Part shown: positions 16,912 through 25,609 of the stretch, in pieces
Layout: every line of letters starts with the position of its first letter
Position numbering within the stretch: the stretch's first letter is position 1
Assembly (NCBI GenBank): GCA_016795505.1
Contig: JAEUHH010000064.1
Location: 62,001-126,000, forward strand
Source: Verrucomicrobiales bacterium
GTDB taxonomy: Bacteria > Verrucomicrobiota > Verrucomicrobiia > Verrucomicrobiales > DEV007
Direction: 5' to 3'
Length of the DNA: 64,000 bases
The notes under the pieces: generated by a model
The model's input: the letters and a program-made list of their open reading frames with translations, nothing else
What the model was told of the DNA's origin: nothing
The model's database searches: none
Made by a program: the position numbers and the translations under genes

Positions 16912-19362
16912 CTACCGCGAATACACCACCTCACCGCCCAGCACGGTCATCTCGACGCCGATGCGGCGGATCTCTTCGGCGGGGCATTCGAGGTAGTCGC
17001 GATCGAGGACGGCGAAATCGGCGAGCTTGCCGGGCTCGAGGGTGCCTAGCTTTTCCTCGTCGAAGCTGAGCCAGGCCGGCCAGATGGTCAGGGTGCGCAG
17101 GGCATCGAGACGGCTGAGCTGCTGGTGGGCGCCATGGACGCGACCGCGGTCGTCGCGGCGGTTCACGGCGATGTCGAGCATCAGGGCGGGGCGGAAGGCG
17201 TTCATGGCGCGATCGGGATCGAAGCCGATCATGTGGTCGCTGTTCAGGCCGACTGGGACGCCGGCTTTGACCCATTCGCCCAAGCCCATGAACCGCTCCG
17301 CCCAGTCGGGGCCATAGATCCTGGCGATGAAATCCGCGTCGCGCTCGTAGAGGTAGCCCTGAGTGTCGACGCCGGCGTTAAGGGACTTGGCGAGGGCGGC
17401 CATCTCCGGGGTGGGGAAGTAGCAGTGGATGAGGTTGAAGCGGCGCTCGCGGATGTCCGGCTGGGTCCTGGCGACGGCTTCGACGGCCCTCAGCACGGCC
17501 ATGGCACCGCCGTCGCCGGTGACATGGGCGCTCATCGGCCAGCCTTTGGCATTGGCGGCGCCGAAGATGGCCTCCATCTGGGCGGGCGTGTAGCTCTGGG
17601 TGCCGGTATAGGCGGGATCGGCATTGCGGTAAAAGGCGGTGCGCTTTTCGCCGTGCGGCTCGCTGAGCCAGGTGGTGCCCCAGTGGATGCCGCCATCGAC
17701 GGTGATCTTCAGGCAGGTGGCGCGGACGCGATCGTCGCCGTCTCCGGGTGACAGGCCGAGCTTGGCGAGGTAGGCGTCGACGCCGGCGGCGTCCTTTGCG
17801 GAAAAGCGGAAAGTGCCGCGCACCCGGACATTCAGGTCTCCCTTGGCGGCGAGTTCGCGGAAGGTATCGAAGCCGCTGCGATCCGTCGCGCGCTCAAAAA
17901 TGGTGGTGATGCCGACGGAATTGTAAACGCCGACGAGTTCGGCATGCTTGGCGAGCACGGCATCGATGGGGTGGACCTTCGGGGCGGGCATGTGCTTGCG
18001 CAGCGAGGCCTGGCCGCCGCGCATCAGCACCGGGCGGCCGTTTTCCCGCAGCACCTCGCCATCGGGTATGGTGGCATCGGGCTGGTCGAGGCCGAGGGCC
18101 TTCCAACCAGGGGAATTGAGCACGGTTTTGGTCACCGAGATGAAAACGACGGGGTGTGTGGTGGTGGCGGCATCGAGTTCCTCCGGAGTGGGAAAGCGCT
18201 GTTCGATGAGCCGGGTGATTTCGTTGCGCGGGGTCTCGATCCACGTGCCCGGCGGCACCTGGGCAGCGCGGCGGCGGATCCAGTCCTGCAACTCGGCGAT
18301 GCTGCGGACCTCGGCGTAGTCGCCATCGAGGGCGGCGCGGGCGGCGCCGAGGCTGTGGCAGTGACTTTCCACAAAGCCGGGCACGACGGTGCGCCCGCCG
18401 AGGTCGATCCTCTGGGTCGTCGGGCTGCCGAGGGCATCGATCGCCGCATTGGAGCCGACGGCGATGATCCTGCCGTCCTTCACCGCGAGGGCTTCGGCGA
18501 TGGACTCGGAGGGGTCGAGGGTGATGATCTTGCCTTTCAGATAGACGGCGTCGGGCGGACCCGCGTCGACGATGCCGTCGAGCCGCAGATAGGCAGCGGC
18601 ATAGCGGCGGCCTAGTTCGCGGTAGGAAGGGCTGTCGAAGTGGATCTTGTCTCCCTTGTGCGCGAGTCCTTCGGCAGAGACGAAGCCGCAGAGGGGAACC
18701 TGGCCGGGCAGACGGCGATGGACCGCGTCAACGGTCTCGATCTCAGGTGTCCACGGCACATCAGGGAATTTTCCCATCTGGCCGACGAGGAAGGGCACGC
18801 GAGAGGCTTTCAGCTCGGATCGGAAACGGCCGACGAGGTCGAGCAGTTTCGCCTCATAGGCTGGGGCGAGGGCGGGCCGGCAATCGCTCTCGCCCTGGTG
18901 CCAGAGGATGCCCTTCAGTGTCCCTGCCGGCAGGGCGGCGGCGGCCCGGCGGATGGTATCGTCCCAGGGGTGGGACTGGGTCTGGTCGTGGAGCGCACCG
19001 GGCTTCCACGTGTCGATGGGAGAGCCGCCGGCGGCGCAGGGGATGAGTCCGATGGTCACGCCGGGCCTGGCTTGGGCCACTGCGCGGGCAAAGGAGCGAC
19101 CGAGACCAACGCCGGCGGAGGGTTTGTCCCAGTGCATCGGATCGACGGCGGGCACCCAGCGGCCTTCGCGATCGAACATGAGGATGCGTGGGTCGGGCTC
19201 TTGGTCCGCTGGTGTGACTTCGCCGCGGCCGGCCATGTTTGACTGCCCCACGAGGAGGAACAGGTGGAAATCGTCTTTGGGGGGCAGCGGGACATCCTGC
19301 GCCGCGAGCGGAGCGGCGAGGAAGAGGGGAAACCAGAGGGCGGCGAATCGGAATCCTGACAT
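16912..19362 (-). CDS. Exported fusion: SGNH-type acetylesterase (SASA) plus YtcJ-like amidohydrolase
   Basis: This 816-residue protein has a signal peptide (residues 1-21) and two complete enzyme domains. Residues about 30-262 match the sialate O-acetylesterase-like SASA family: nucleophile S41 in LLVGQSNMAG, ILWHQGESD at about 152-160, and the D238/H241 pair (GDKIHFDS). Residues about 272-816 match amidohydrolase family 3: H334 and H336 (ESHCHS), later His residues in SAHVTGDGGA and NLIHCYFPTPE, and Asp in LNSDHM. There is no stop or frame break at the junction. The enzyme may deacylate and then hydrolyse one periplasmic substrate; this is inference. Confidence 0.9.
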   Translation of the reverse strand: MSGFRFAALWFPLFLAAPLAAQDVPLPPKDDFHLFLLVGQSNMAGRGEVTPADQEPDPRILMFDREGRWVPAVDPMHWDKPSAGVGLGRSFARAVAQARPGVTIGLIPCAAGGSPIDTWKPGALHDQTQSHPWDDTIRRAAAALPAGTLKGILWHQGESDCRPALAPAYEAKLLDLVGRFRSELKASRVPFLVGQMGKFPDVPWTPEIETVDAVHRRLPGQVPLCGFVSAEGLAHKGDKIHFDSPSYRELGRRYAAAYLRLDGIVDAGPPDAVYLKGKIITLDPSESIAEALAVKDGRIIAVGSNAAIDALGSPTTQRIDLGGRTVVPGFVESHCHSLGAARAALDGDYAEVRSIAELQDWIRRRAAQVPPGTWIETPRNEITRLIEQRFPTPEELDAATTTHPVVFISVTKTVLNSPGWKALGLDQPDATIPDGEVLRENGRPVLMRGGQASLRKHMPAPKVHPIDAVLAKHAELVGVYNSVGITTIFERATDRSGFDTFRELAAKGDLNVRVRGTFRFSAKDAAGVDAYLAKLGLSPGDGDDRVRATCLKITVDGGIHWGTTWLSEPHGEKRTAFYRNADPAYTGTQSYTPAQMEAIFGAANAKGWPMSAHVTGDGGAMAVLRAVEAVARTQPDIRERRFNLIHCYFPTPEMAALAKSLNAGVDTQGYLYERDADFIARIYGPDWAERFMGLGEWVKAGVPVGLNSDHMIGFDPDRAMNAFRPALMLDIAVNRRDDRGRVHGAHQQLSRLDALRTLTIWPAWLSFDEEKLGTLEPGKLADFAVLDRDYLECPAEEIRRIGVEMTVLGGEVVYSR

Positions 19363-19569
19363 GATCGGGGGCGGGTTTTCGCTCCAGAGTCGGGATCGGG
19401 CGGGGATTGGTCAAGCCCGGCAGGGGACGAGTTCGCGCCGGGTGGAGTCGCCGGGTTGCCCAGGGTGGCGGGCCGGATTGCTGCGCGAGGTAAGCCAGCG
19501 AGGTCGTTCCGGGGTTTCGATATTTTCGCGGGCAAAAAGGTTTGAGTGGGTTTATATTAGGAGTTCGCC

Positions 19570-20403
19570 GTGACCACACTTGTGATTTCCAGTCAGAAGG
19601 GAGGAGTCGGGAAGACCACAGTGGCGGTCAACCTGGCTTACTCGCTTGCCCGCCGCGGTTGGCGCGTGCTGCTGATCGATGCCGATCCGCAGGGCGGCGT
19701 GGGGCTGTCGCTGTCGGAAAAGGCCCGGGAGGCGAGGGGCTTTTTCCATCTGCTCGCGGGAGCGGTCGAGGGGCCGGCGGAAAGCCTCGTGTTGGCGACG
19801 CGGCTGCCGGAATTCCGCCTGCTGGTGAGCGGGAATGCCGATGCCTGTTTCGACGATGTGGACCCGCAGGACACGCCGGAACTGCGGGAGCGGCTCCGGG
19901 GAATCCTGGGGCAACTGGGTGGCTACGACCTGATCGTGCTGGACACCGAAGCCGGCGTGCACGGGCTGACCCGGGCGATCATGGCGGTGTCGGACTTCCT
20001 CCTGCTGCCGCAGCAGGCCGAGCCGCTGAGCGCGCGTTCGATGCCCCGGCTGCTGCGCCACATTGCGGCGCTGCGGCGGGAACTCGGTGAGGGTGCGACC
20101 CATCCGCGCGTGGCGGGAATGTTGCTGACGATGGTGAGGCACGACGACCCGGTCTCGCGCGAGATCGAGACGGAGATCCGGGCGATGCTGCCGGCGGGGA
20201 TGATCCTGGAGACGGAGATTCCCCGGGACGCCGCCTTCCTGAAAGCCAGCCGCGTGGGCGTGCCGGTGAGCCTGCTGCACCGTCAGCCACCGGAAGCGGC
20301 CCAAAGTTTCGACCAACTCGCCGCCGAAATGGAGGCCCGGATGAGCCTGACGAAAGAACCCAACCCCGACGAGGCCGATGAGTACACTCGACTCATGGAT
20401 TGA
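19570..20403 (+). CDS. ParA/MinD-family ATPase
   Basis: This 277-residue P-loop ATPase has the deviant Walker A motif KGGVGKTT at residues 10-17 with the signature Lys at position 10. It also has LLIDADPQGG and the Walker B-like strand LIVLDTEAG. Members partition DNA or position protein complexes. There is no adjacent ParB or parS-like site. It overlaps by 26 bases a gene for a very acidic Roadblock-like protein, which is probably its partner. The start is GTG with a good Shine-Dalgarno AGGAG at 19559-19563, rare in this window. A chromosome-partitioning ParA or a MinD-like positioning protein are both possible. Confidence 0.88.
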   Translation: MTTLVISSQKGGVGKTTVAVNLAYSLARRGWRVLLIDADPQGGVGLSLSEKAREARGFFHLLAGAVEGPAESLVLATRLPEFRLLVSGNADACFDDVDPQDTPELRERLRGILGQLGGYDLIVLDTEAGVHGLTRAIMAVSDFLLLPQQAEPLSARSMPRLLRHIAALRRELGEGATHPRVAGMLLTMVRHDDPVSREIETEIRAMLPAGMILETEIPRDAAFLKASRVGVPVSLLHRQPPEAAQSFDQLAAEMEARMSLTKEPNPDEADEYTRLMD

Positions 20404-22018
20404 CCGTGACGAACTCGCCGCCTTGGTGGCAGAGTTGGCTCCCACGCCTCCGACGGCCGCGGAAGAGCCGCCGGTGGAGGTGTCCGACGCCGCAGCCCCG
20501 CCGGCTGAGGAAACCGCCGAGCCGGTGACGGCTGGGCTGGATGTCTCGCCGGAGGCCGGCGTTGCAGAACCGGAGGAGCCGAGTAAGCCGATTTCGGCAG
20601 AAGTTCCAGAAGCGGCCGAGATTGAGGTGGAACCTGAGCCTTCTGAGGTCGAAGCCGAGGCCGAGATCGAGGCCGAAAGCGCTCCCGAGATCGAGCCGAC
20701 CGCGGAGCCGGAACTGGCCGAGCCGGAGGTGGTGGCGGACGAAGCCGGAGCCGTCACCGAGCCCGAGTTGCTGGGCAATGAAGAGGCGGAGGCGATCGAA
20801 ACCGAGGTGGAAGCCGAGCTTTCTGCGGAGCCAGAGCTGGAAATGGCCGAAGCCGAGTCCCCGGAGGCCGAAGTTGCCGCGTTGATTGCCGAGGAGGCTC
20901 CCGAGAGCGAGCCGGAAGCCGAGGCGGCTCCCTTTGAGGCAGAATCTGCGCCCGAAATCGCGACGATGGACGAGGCGGGCTCGAGTGAGGAGGCAGAGCC
21001 GGAACGGGAAGCGGAGATCGCTGCGGAGGAGGCCCCGGAGCCGGCTGCCGGAGACGAGTCCGAGGTGGTGGGTGCCGAAGATGGATTGAATTTCGATGAG
21101 CCGGCCGCCTACGAGGCGTCGCCGTTTCCGTTGGCCGAGATTCCGGCCGATGCCGATGAGCCCGGAGGGGCGCTGCGCCGGACGGCGGCGGTGCAGGCGG
21201 CCGAGGCGCTCGAGCGCGCCCGGGACCGGGCTCAGCAGGGCGGCTTGCTCAAGCTTTTCTCCACCCGGGTCGTCACCGGTGCGCTGACTGAGCCAGTTGA
21301 GACGCCCGTGGACGCACCCGTCGATGAGAGTGCCTCCGAGGCCGCGGAAGAGGAGCCGTCGTCGGCCATCGTGGAAGAGCCGGAAAGCCAGATCGAAGAA
21401 TTGGTGTCGGCTGAGGTGGCGGACGAGCCCGTGGTTTTGGAGGAGTTGGGCGAGCCGGCGGGGGAATCGCTGGATGATCTGTCGATCCCGGCCGCGGAAG
21501 CGGAGGAGGAAATCGGCTCCGAGCCTCTGCCGGTCGAGGAGGAAGAATTGGGAGTCCCCATCGACGAAGAGAGCGACGCGATTTTCGAGGCCGCCATCGA
21601 TGAGGACGCCGAGTCCGAGGCGCCGGCTTTCCTGCCCTTGCGCGAGCGGCTGCGGGGCTTTGCCGGCCGGGCGACGCTGGCGACCGGCTCCGGGCGGTTG
21701 GCGATCACTGATTTGCAGGGCTATCCGCTGCTGGCCGACGAGGGTGGTCCGGCTTCGCCTCATTCAGCACCCCGTTTGGCCCATTGGTTTGGGTCCCTGA
21801 CCCAGGAGTTGAAAGCCAGCCGCGATGGCATGTCGCAGGTGGCACTCGCGGGAGGCGACTGGCTCTGTGTGGTGGCGGCGGAGAGTGCGGCGGGTGGCGT
21901 GTGCGCCAGTTTCCGGGTTGCGGAGCCGCTTTCGGCCGAGCAGGCGCGGCTGTTGACCGAGGATCTGCGGTCCACGCTCCGCGAACCGGCCGTGCTGACA
22001 GCTCCCGTCGAGGGTTGA
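20378..22018 (+). CDS. Very acidic Glu/Ala/Pro repeat protein with C-terminal Roadblock/LC7-like domain
   Basis: This is a 546-residue protein. Residues about 20-270 and 305-410 are low-complexity, dominated by Glu, Ala, Pro and Val in degenerate repeats such as EAEAE and AEPELAEPE, probably disordered and strongly negative. The last 120 residues (from about LPLRERLRGFAGRATL) form an ordered domain. It resembles the Roadblock/LC7 fold, with a strand GRLAITDLQGYPL, a helix SLTQELKASRDG and strands DWLCVVAAES. Such domains act as platforms for small GTPases or ATPases. It overlaps the ParA gene by 26 bases in another frame, so the two are co-translated. The Roadblock assignment is by pattern only. 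Confidence 0.78.
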   Translation: MSTLDSWIDRDELAALVAELAPTPPTAAEEPPVEVSDAAAPPAEETAEPVTAGLDVSPEAGVAEPEEPSKPISAEVPEAAEIEVEPEPSEVEAEAEIEAESAPEIEPTAEPELAEPEVVADEAGAVTEPELLGNEEAEAIETEVEAELSAEPELEMAEAESPEAEVAALIAEEAPESEPEAEAAPFEAESAPEIATMDEAGSSEEAEPEREAEIAAEEAPEPAAGDESEVVGAEDGLNFDEPAAYEASPFPLAEIPADADEPGGALRRTAAVQAAEALERARDRAQQGGLLKLFSTRVVTGALTEPVETPVDAPVDESASEAAEEEPSSAIVEEPESQIEELVSAEVADEPVVLEELGEPAGESLDDLSIPAAEAEEEIGSEPLPVEEEELGVPIDEESDAIFEAAIDEDAESEAPAFLPLRERLRGFAGRATLATGSGRLAITDLQGYPLLADEGGPASPHSAPRLAHWFGSLTQELKASRDGMSQVALAGGDWLCVVAAESAAGGVCASFRVAEPLSAEQARLLTEDLRSTLREPAVLTAPVEG

Positions 22019-22039
22019 TGGATCATGCCGCGGGGCTGC

Positions 22040-23311
22040 CTACCCGCGCACCTGTCCGTTGCCGAGGATGCGGTACTTGTAGCTCGTCAACTCCTCGAGG
22101 CCCATGGGACCGCGGGCATGAAGTTTGTCGGTGCTGATGCCGATTTCCGCGCCGAAGCCGAACTCGCCACCGTCGCTGAAGCGGGTGGAGGCATTCCAAA
22201 ACACGGCCGCTGAGTCGATCTCGTCGAGAAAACGCTCCGCCGCCGCGGTGTCTGCGGTGACGATGCAATCACTGTGGTGCGATCCGTGGCGATTGATGTG
22301 GTCGATGGCCGCATCCAGGTCGTCCACGATACCGACGGTGAGAATGAGGTCGAGGTACTCGGTGATCCAATCCTGTTCGGTCGCCGATACAACCCTGTTT
22401 GATCGTGAAAGCCGGATGAAATCGGGGTCGCCGCGGAGTTCCACGCCCTTTTCCTCCATCGCGGCGGCGATTTTGGGGGCGAATTCGGCGGCGATGTCGC
22501 GATGGATGAGCAGGGTCTCCATGGCATTGCAGACACCGGGTTTCTGCGCCTTGGCATTCAGCGCGATGGCGATGGCCATCTCCTGATCGGCGGCGCGGTC
22601 GACGTAGGTGTGGCAGATCCCATCGTAGTGCTTGATCACCGGCATACGGGCCAGCGACACGACCGTCTCGATGAGGCCGGCGCCGCCACGCGGGATGATG
22701 AGGTCGAGGTAACGATCCATCTCAGCCATGTGGCGAACGCTTTCGCGATCGGTGAAGGGGATGAGTTGGATGCTGTGCGGGGGCAGGCCGGCCGGGGTGC
22801 CGCCTTCCTGGAGGGCGCGGGCGATCGCGACATTCGAGTGGATGGCCTCGCGGCCACCGCGGAGGATGGTGGCATTGCCGGTCTTGAAGCAGAGGACGGC
22901 GGCGTCGGCGGTGACATTGGGCCGGCTCTCGAAGATGATGCCGATGACGCCGATGGGGACGCGGCGCTTCACGATGTGCAGTCCATTGGGGCGGGTCCAC
23001 TCGCGCAGCACTTCGCCGACGGGGTCGTGCAGGGCGGCGACTTCGCGGATGCCCTGAGCCATGGCGGCGATCCGGGCCGGGGTGAGCCGGAGGCGGTCGA
23101 TCATGGCCCCGGTGAGCCCGGCGGCCTCGGCGGCGGCGAGGTCTTCGGCATTGGCTTCGAGGATTTCACTTTCGCGGGCGACGAGAGCATCGGCCATCGC
23201 GAGAAGGATGGCGTTCTTTTGCTCCGAGGACAGTTTACCGAGGGCATAGGAAGCCGCGCGGGCTTGGGCGCCCATCTGCCAGATCGCGGACTTGATCTCT
23301 TCGGAGGTCAT
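22040..23311 (-). CDS. proA: Gamma-glutamyl phosphate reductase
   Basis: This is the second step of proline synthesis, reducing glutamyl-5-phosphate to the semialdehyde with NADPH. The protein has 423 residues, typical for ProA. It shows the aldehyde dehydrogenase fold with VPIGVIGIIFESRPNVT, TGNATILRGGREA, IPRGGAGLI, the catalytic Cys in PGVCNAMETLL and the diagnostic ATEQDWITEYLDLI. Residues about 302-316 are encoded by repeat locus C, whose second unit gives SRSNRVV just before the conserved ATEQDW; this segment differs from what I expect in ProA but stays in frame. The start overlaps the proB stop by 4 bases (ATGA). Confidence 0.96.
   Translation of the reverse strand: MTSEEIKSAIWQMGAQARAASYALGKLSSEQKNAILLAMADALVARESEILEANAEDLAAAEAAGLTGAMIDRLRLTPARIAAMAQGIREVAALHDPVGEVLREWTRPNGLHIVKRRVPIGVIGIIFESRPNVTADAAVLCFKTGNATILRGGREAIHSNVAIARALQEGGTPAGLPPHSIQLIPFTDRESVRHMAEMDRYLDLIIPRGGAGLIETVVSLARMPVIKHYDGICHTYVDRAADQEMAIAIALNAKAQKPGVCNAMETLLIHRDIAAEFAPKIAAAMEEKGVELRGDPDFIRLSRSNRVVSATEQDWITEYLDLILTVGIVDDLDAAIDHINRHGSHHSDCIVTADTAAAERFLDEIDSAAVFWNASTRFSDGGEFGFGAEIGISTDKLHARGPMGLEELTSYKYRILGNGQVRG
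22364..22407 (+). repeat. 22-nt lattice repeat, locus C, inside proA
   Basis: Units are at 22364-22385 (diverged) and 22386-22407 (good match, core ACCCTGTT). They lie inside the proA reading frame on the opposite strand. The first unit encodes the conserved ATEQDWI segment and may match by chance; the second fits the consensus well. Confidence 0.65.
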
Positions 23312-24078
23312 GGCTGGGAATGGGCGAGAAACCGCGTCCCTTTGCCCCGTCCCTCGACCAGGTCGGGCAATTGCTCGGGATTGAGACCGGAGGCGATGAT
23401 GGTTTCGATCCCGGCGTCGACCGCGGTCTTCACGGCGGTCAGTTTGGTCTTCATGCCGCCCACGGACAGGTGGCCTTTGTCGTCGCCGGCAAAGTGAAAG
23501 ACTTCCTCGACGTTTTCGACCAGCTCGACGATGTCGTCCGGGTCCTCGACGCCCGATCGGCGCAGACCGGGCACGCTGGTCAGCAGGATGAGCCGGTCGG
23601 CGTCGATGAGGGTGGCGACGCCGGCCGAGAGCAGGTCGTTGTCGCCGACTTTCAGCTCAAACACGGCGACCGAGTCGTTTTCGTTGACGATGGGGATGAC
23701 GCCGGGGAACTCCAGCAGTCGGTCCAGGGTGGTGCGGACGTTGGCGCGGCGCTTCTCGTCGGTCAGGTCGTCACTGGTCAGCAGCAACTGGGCGACCTTG
23801 AGCCCGAAATGGCTGAAGTGGCTCTCGTAGATGTGCATGAGCCGCGCCTGTCCCGCGGCGGCGCAGGCCTGGAGCATCCCGACATCGGTGGGGCGCTCCT
23901 TGAGGCCGAAGGTCATCAGTCCGGCGCCGACGGCTCCGCTGGTGACCACGATGGTGCGGTGGCCGGCCTCATTCAGATCCGCGATCGACTGGGTGAGTCG
24001 GGCGATCATCGCGTGGTGGAGGGCCACCCCGCCGGCGCGGGTGAGGACACCGGTTCCGATTTTGATGACGATTTTCAG
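23308..24078 (-). CDS. proB: Glutamate 5-kinase (short form, no PUA domain), probable CTG start
   Basis: This enzyme phosphorylates glutamate in the first step of proline synthesis. The amino acid kinase domain includes KIVIKIGTGVLTR, VVTSGAVGAGL, QACAAAGQARLM, QLLLTSDDL, IPIVNENDSV, GDNDLLSAGVA and GGMKTKLTAVKTA. It ends at about residue 256 without the C-terminal PUA domain, a known short form. No ATG, GTG or TTG lies upstream of the essential KIGTG loop in this frame. The first in-frame GTG (24027) would delete that loop. I therefore place the start at CTG 24078, giving L/M-KIVIKIGTG. Translation is coupled to proA by an ATGA overlap. Confidence 0.88.
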   Translation of the reverse strand: MKIVIKIGTGVLTRAGGVALHHAMIARLTQSIADLNEAGHRTIVVTSGAVGAGLMTFGLKERPTDVGMLQACAAAGQARLMHIYESHFSHFGLKVAQLLLTSDDLTDEKRRANVRTTLDRLLEFPGVIPIVNENDSVAVFELKVGDNDLLSAGVATLIDADRLILLTSVPGLRRSGVEDPDDIVELVENVEEVFHFAGDDKGHLSVGGMKTKLTAVKTAVDAGIETIIASGLNPEQLPDLVEGRGKGTRFLAHSQP

Positions 24079-24224
24079 AGGGAAATGGAGGGGCGGGTTG
24101 GCGCGCCGGCGGTCCGGTTTTGGGAGCGGGGAAAAATGCCGATTTTTGCCCTTTCCAGCAGGCGGGCGGGACGATATTGCTTGCGCGGCGGGGTGTAAAG
24201 GAACAGTTTACCCGCTCGCGAAAC

Positions 24225-24299
24225 GCACCCGTAGTAAAACGGATATTACGTCGGTCTCCGGAACCGAAGGTCCAGGTTCGATTCCTGGCGGGTGCACCA
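24225..24299 (+). tRNA. tRNA-Arg (CCG)
   Basis: The acceptor arm GCACCCG (24225-24231) pairs with CGGGTGC (24289-24295), followed by discriminator A and an encoded CCA (24297-24299). The T arm has GGTTCGATTC. The anticodon stem TCGGT/ACCGA encloses the loop CTCCGGA, giving anticodon CCG, which reads CGG arginine codons. It is divergent from proB and convergent with the PLP enzyme gene. Confidence 0.95.
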
Positions 24300-24343
24300 C
24301 GAATGGCGTCTCCACCGTGCCGGAGCGTCTCGCGACACCGAGA

Positions 24344-25480
24344 TCAGATCGTGATGCGCCGGTCGCGCGAGCGGATGGTCCAGCGCTCCCCGGTGGCTTT
24401 GCCGTCCCGGATGACGACGCCCTCCTGATGCAGGGCCACGGTGGGGCAGATGTGCCAGGGGATGCCGTAGATTTCGTCACCGACGGCCAGGTCGGCGGCG
24501 GAGGGGGTCTCGACGACGAGGTGCTCCTCGCTCTGCATGAGCGGGACGGGATCGGTCAATTCCGGAAAGCGCACCCGGTTGGCGATGGGATTTTCGCCGG
24601 AGACGGCCTTGTGTCCCAAATCGACGCAGATCCGTCCCGTGCCGGGCTTGCTGATCACGCGGACGAGTAGGGCGGCGGCGGGGACGAAAGGCAGGTCGGG
24701 GTGTTTCGTCCCGTAGCCGGAGTCCCACAGCAGGGTGGTGCCGGGACTGCACTGGTAGCGCGACCCGAAGGCGGCGGAGAGCCGGGCATGCCAGGGAAAA
24801 GTCGGTGAACCGCCTCCGACGATGAGTGGCACCTCGATGCCGGCTTCGGCGAGGCGGGCATGGAAGGGCTCGACGATGTGCTGGGCCTCCTCGAAGTGGC
24901 GACCGCGCTCTCCGGCGTCGACGTCGTGGATATGGCCGTCGTAGATATGCAGTCCCGCAAAGGTGACGCCAGGGGTGCTCAGGATGCGCCGGCACAGGTC
25001 GAGCGCTGCGTCTCCCGGAGCGATGCCGGTGCGTCCCATGCCGCAATCGATATCGACAAAGAGCCGCAGCGTCTGGCTTTTGGCGGAAAAATGGCGGCCG
25101 ATGCGCTCGAGATTGTCCGGATCATCGACGAGCGCGGCGAACGAAACCCCGGGGAAGTGTTCCATGAGGCGGGACATCCGGTTGATGTTCGGGCCCACCG
25201 GTTGATAGGCGAGGAGGACGTCGGTGCCGCCGGCTGCCGCAGTCATCTCGACTTCGGCGATGGTGGCGCATTTGAAACGGGTGATGCCGGCCTCGACCTG
25301 CATGGCCACGATCTCGCCGAGCTTGTGGGTTTTCACGTGCGGCCGCAACCGGGACGGGTCGCCATCGACGGCGTCCAGCATGTGGCGGATATTGGTCGCG
25401 ACCCGGTCGGGCCAGATCAGGAGGGCCGGGGAGGCGATTTCCGCGGCATTGGTGACATGAAACCAGGAAGTGTCTGACAT
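24344..25480 (-). CDS. D-threonine aldolase / D-serine dehydratase-type PLP enzyme
   Basis: This 378-residue fold-type III enzyme has an alanine-racemase-like N-terminal barrel with the PLP lysine in RPHVKTHKLGEI, then CATIAEVEMTAAAGG and FVDIDCGMGRTGI. The C-terminal DSD1/metal-binding domain has GHKAVSGENP and the Zn/Mn ligands in IPWHICPTVALHQEG. It probably cleaves or deaminates a D-beta-hydroxy amino acid. D-threonine aldolase and D-serine dehydratase cannot be separated by eye. ATG 25480 was chosen because upstream codons show no family sequence. The substrate-binding protein gene is divergent. Confidence 0.9.
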   Translation of the reverse strand: MSDTSWFHVTNAAEIASPALLIWPDRVATNIRHMLDAVDGDPSRLRPHVKTHKLGEIVAMQVEAGITRFKCATIAEVEMTAAAGGTDVLLAYQPVGPNINRMSRLMEHFPGVSFAALVDDPDNLERIGRHFSAKSQTLRLFVDIDCGMGRTGIAPGDAALDLCRRILSTPGVTFAGLHIYDGHIHDVDAGERGRHFEEAQHIVEPFHARLAEAGIEVPLIVGGGSPTFPWHARLSAAFGSRYQCSPGTTLLWDSGYGTKHPDLPFVPAAALLVRVISKPGTGRICVDLGHKAVSGENPIANRVRFPELTDPVPLMQSEEHLVVETPSAADLAVGDEIYGIPWHICPTVALHQEGVVIRDGKATGERWTIRSRDRRITI

Positions 25481-25609
25481 GGAGTCCCACCCTAGCAGAG
25501 GGGCTGGGGCGGGCACCAATCCGAATCGGCGCAATCACGCGATTTTTCGGGGATGGGATTATTCGCTTGCCCGATGGTGTCCAAAAGTGGCACCTTTTCC
25601 TCTTTTTCG

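Noticed and set aside
19549-19563. TATATT near the ParA start as a -10 promoter element
   Set aside because: It lies directly against the Shine-Dalgarno sequence and would give an almost leaderless transcript; no matching -35 was found.
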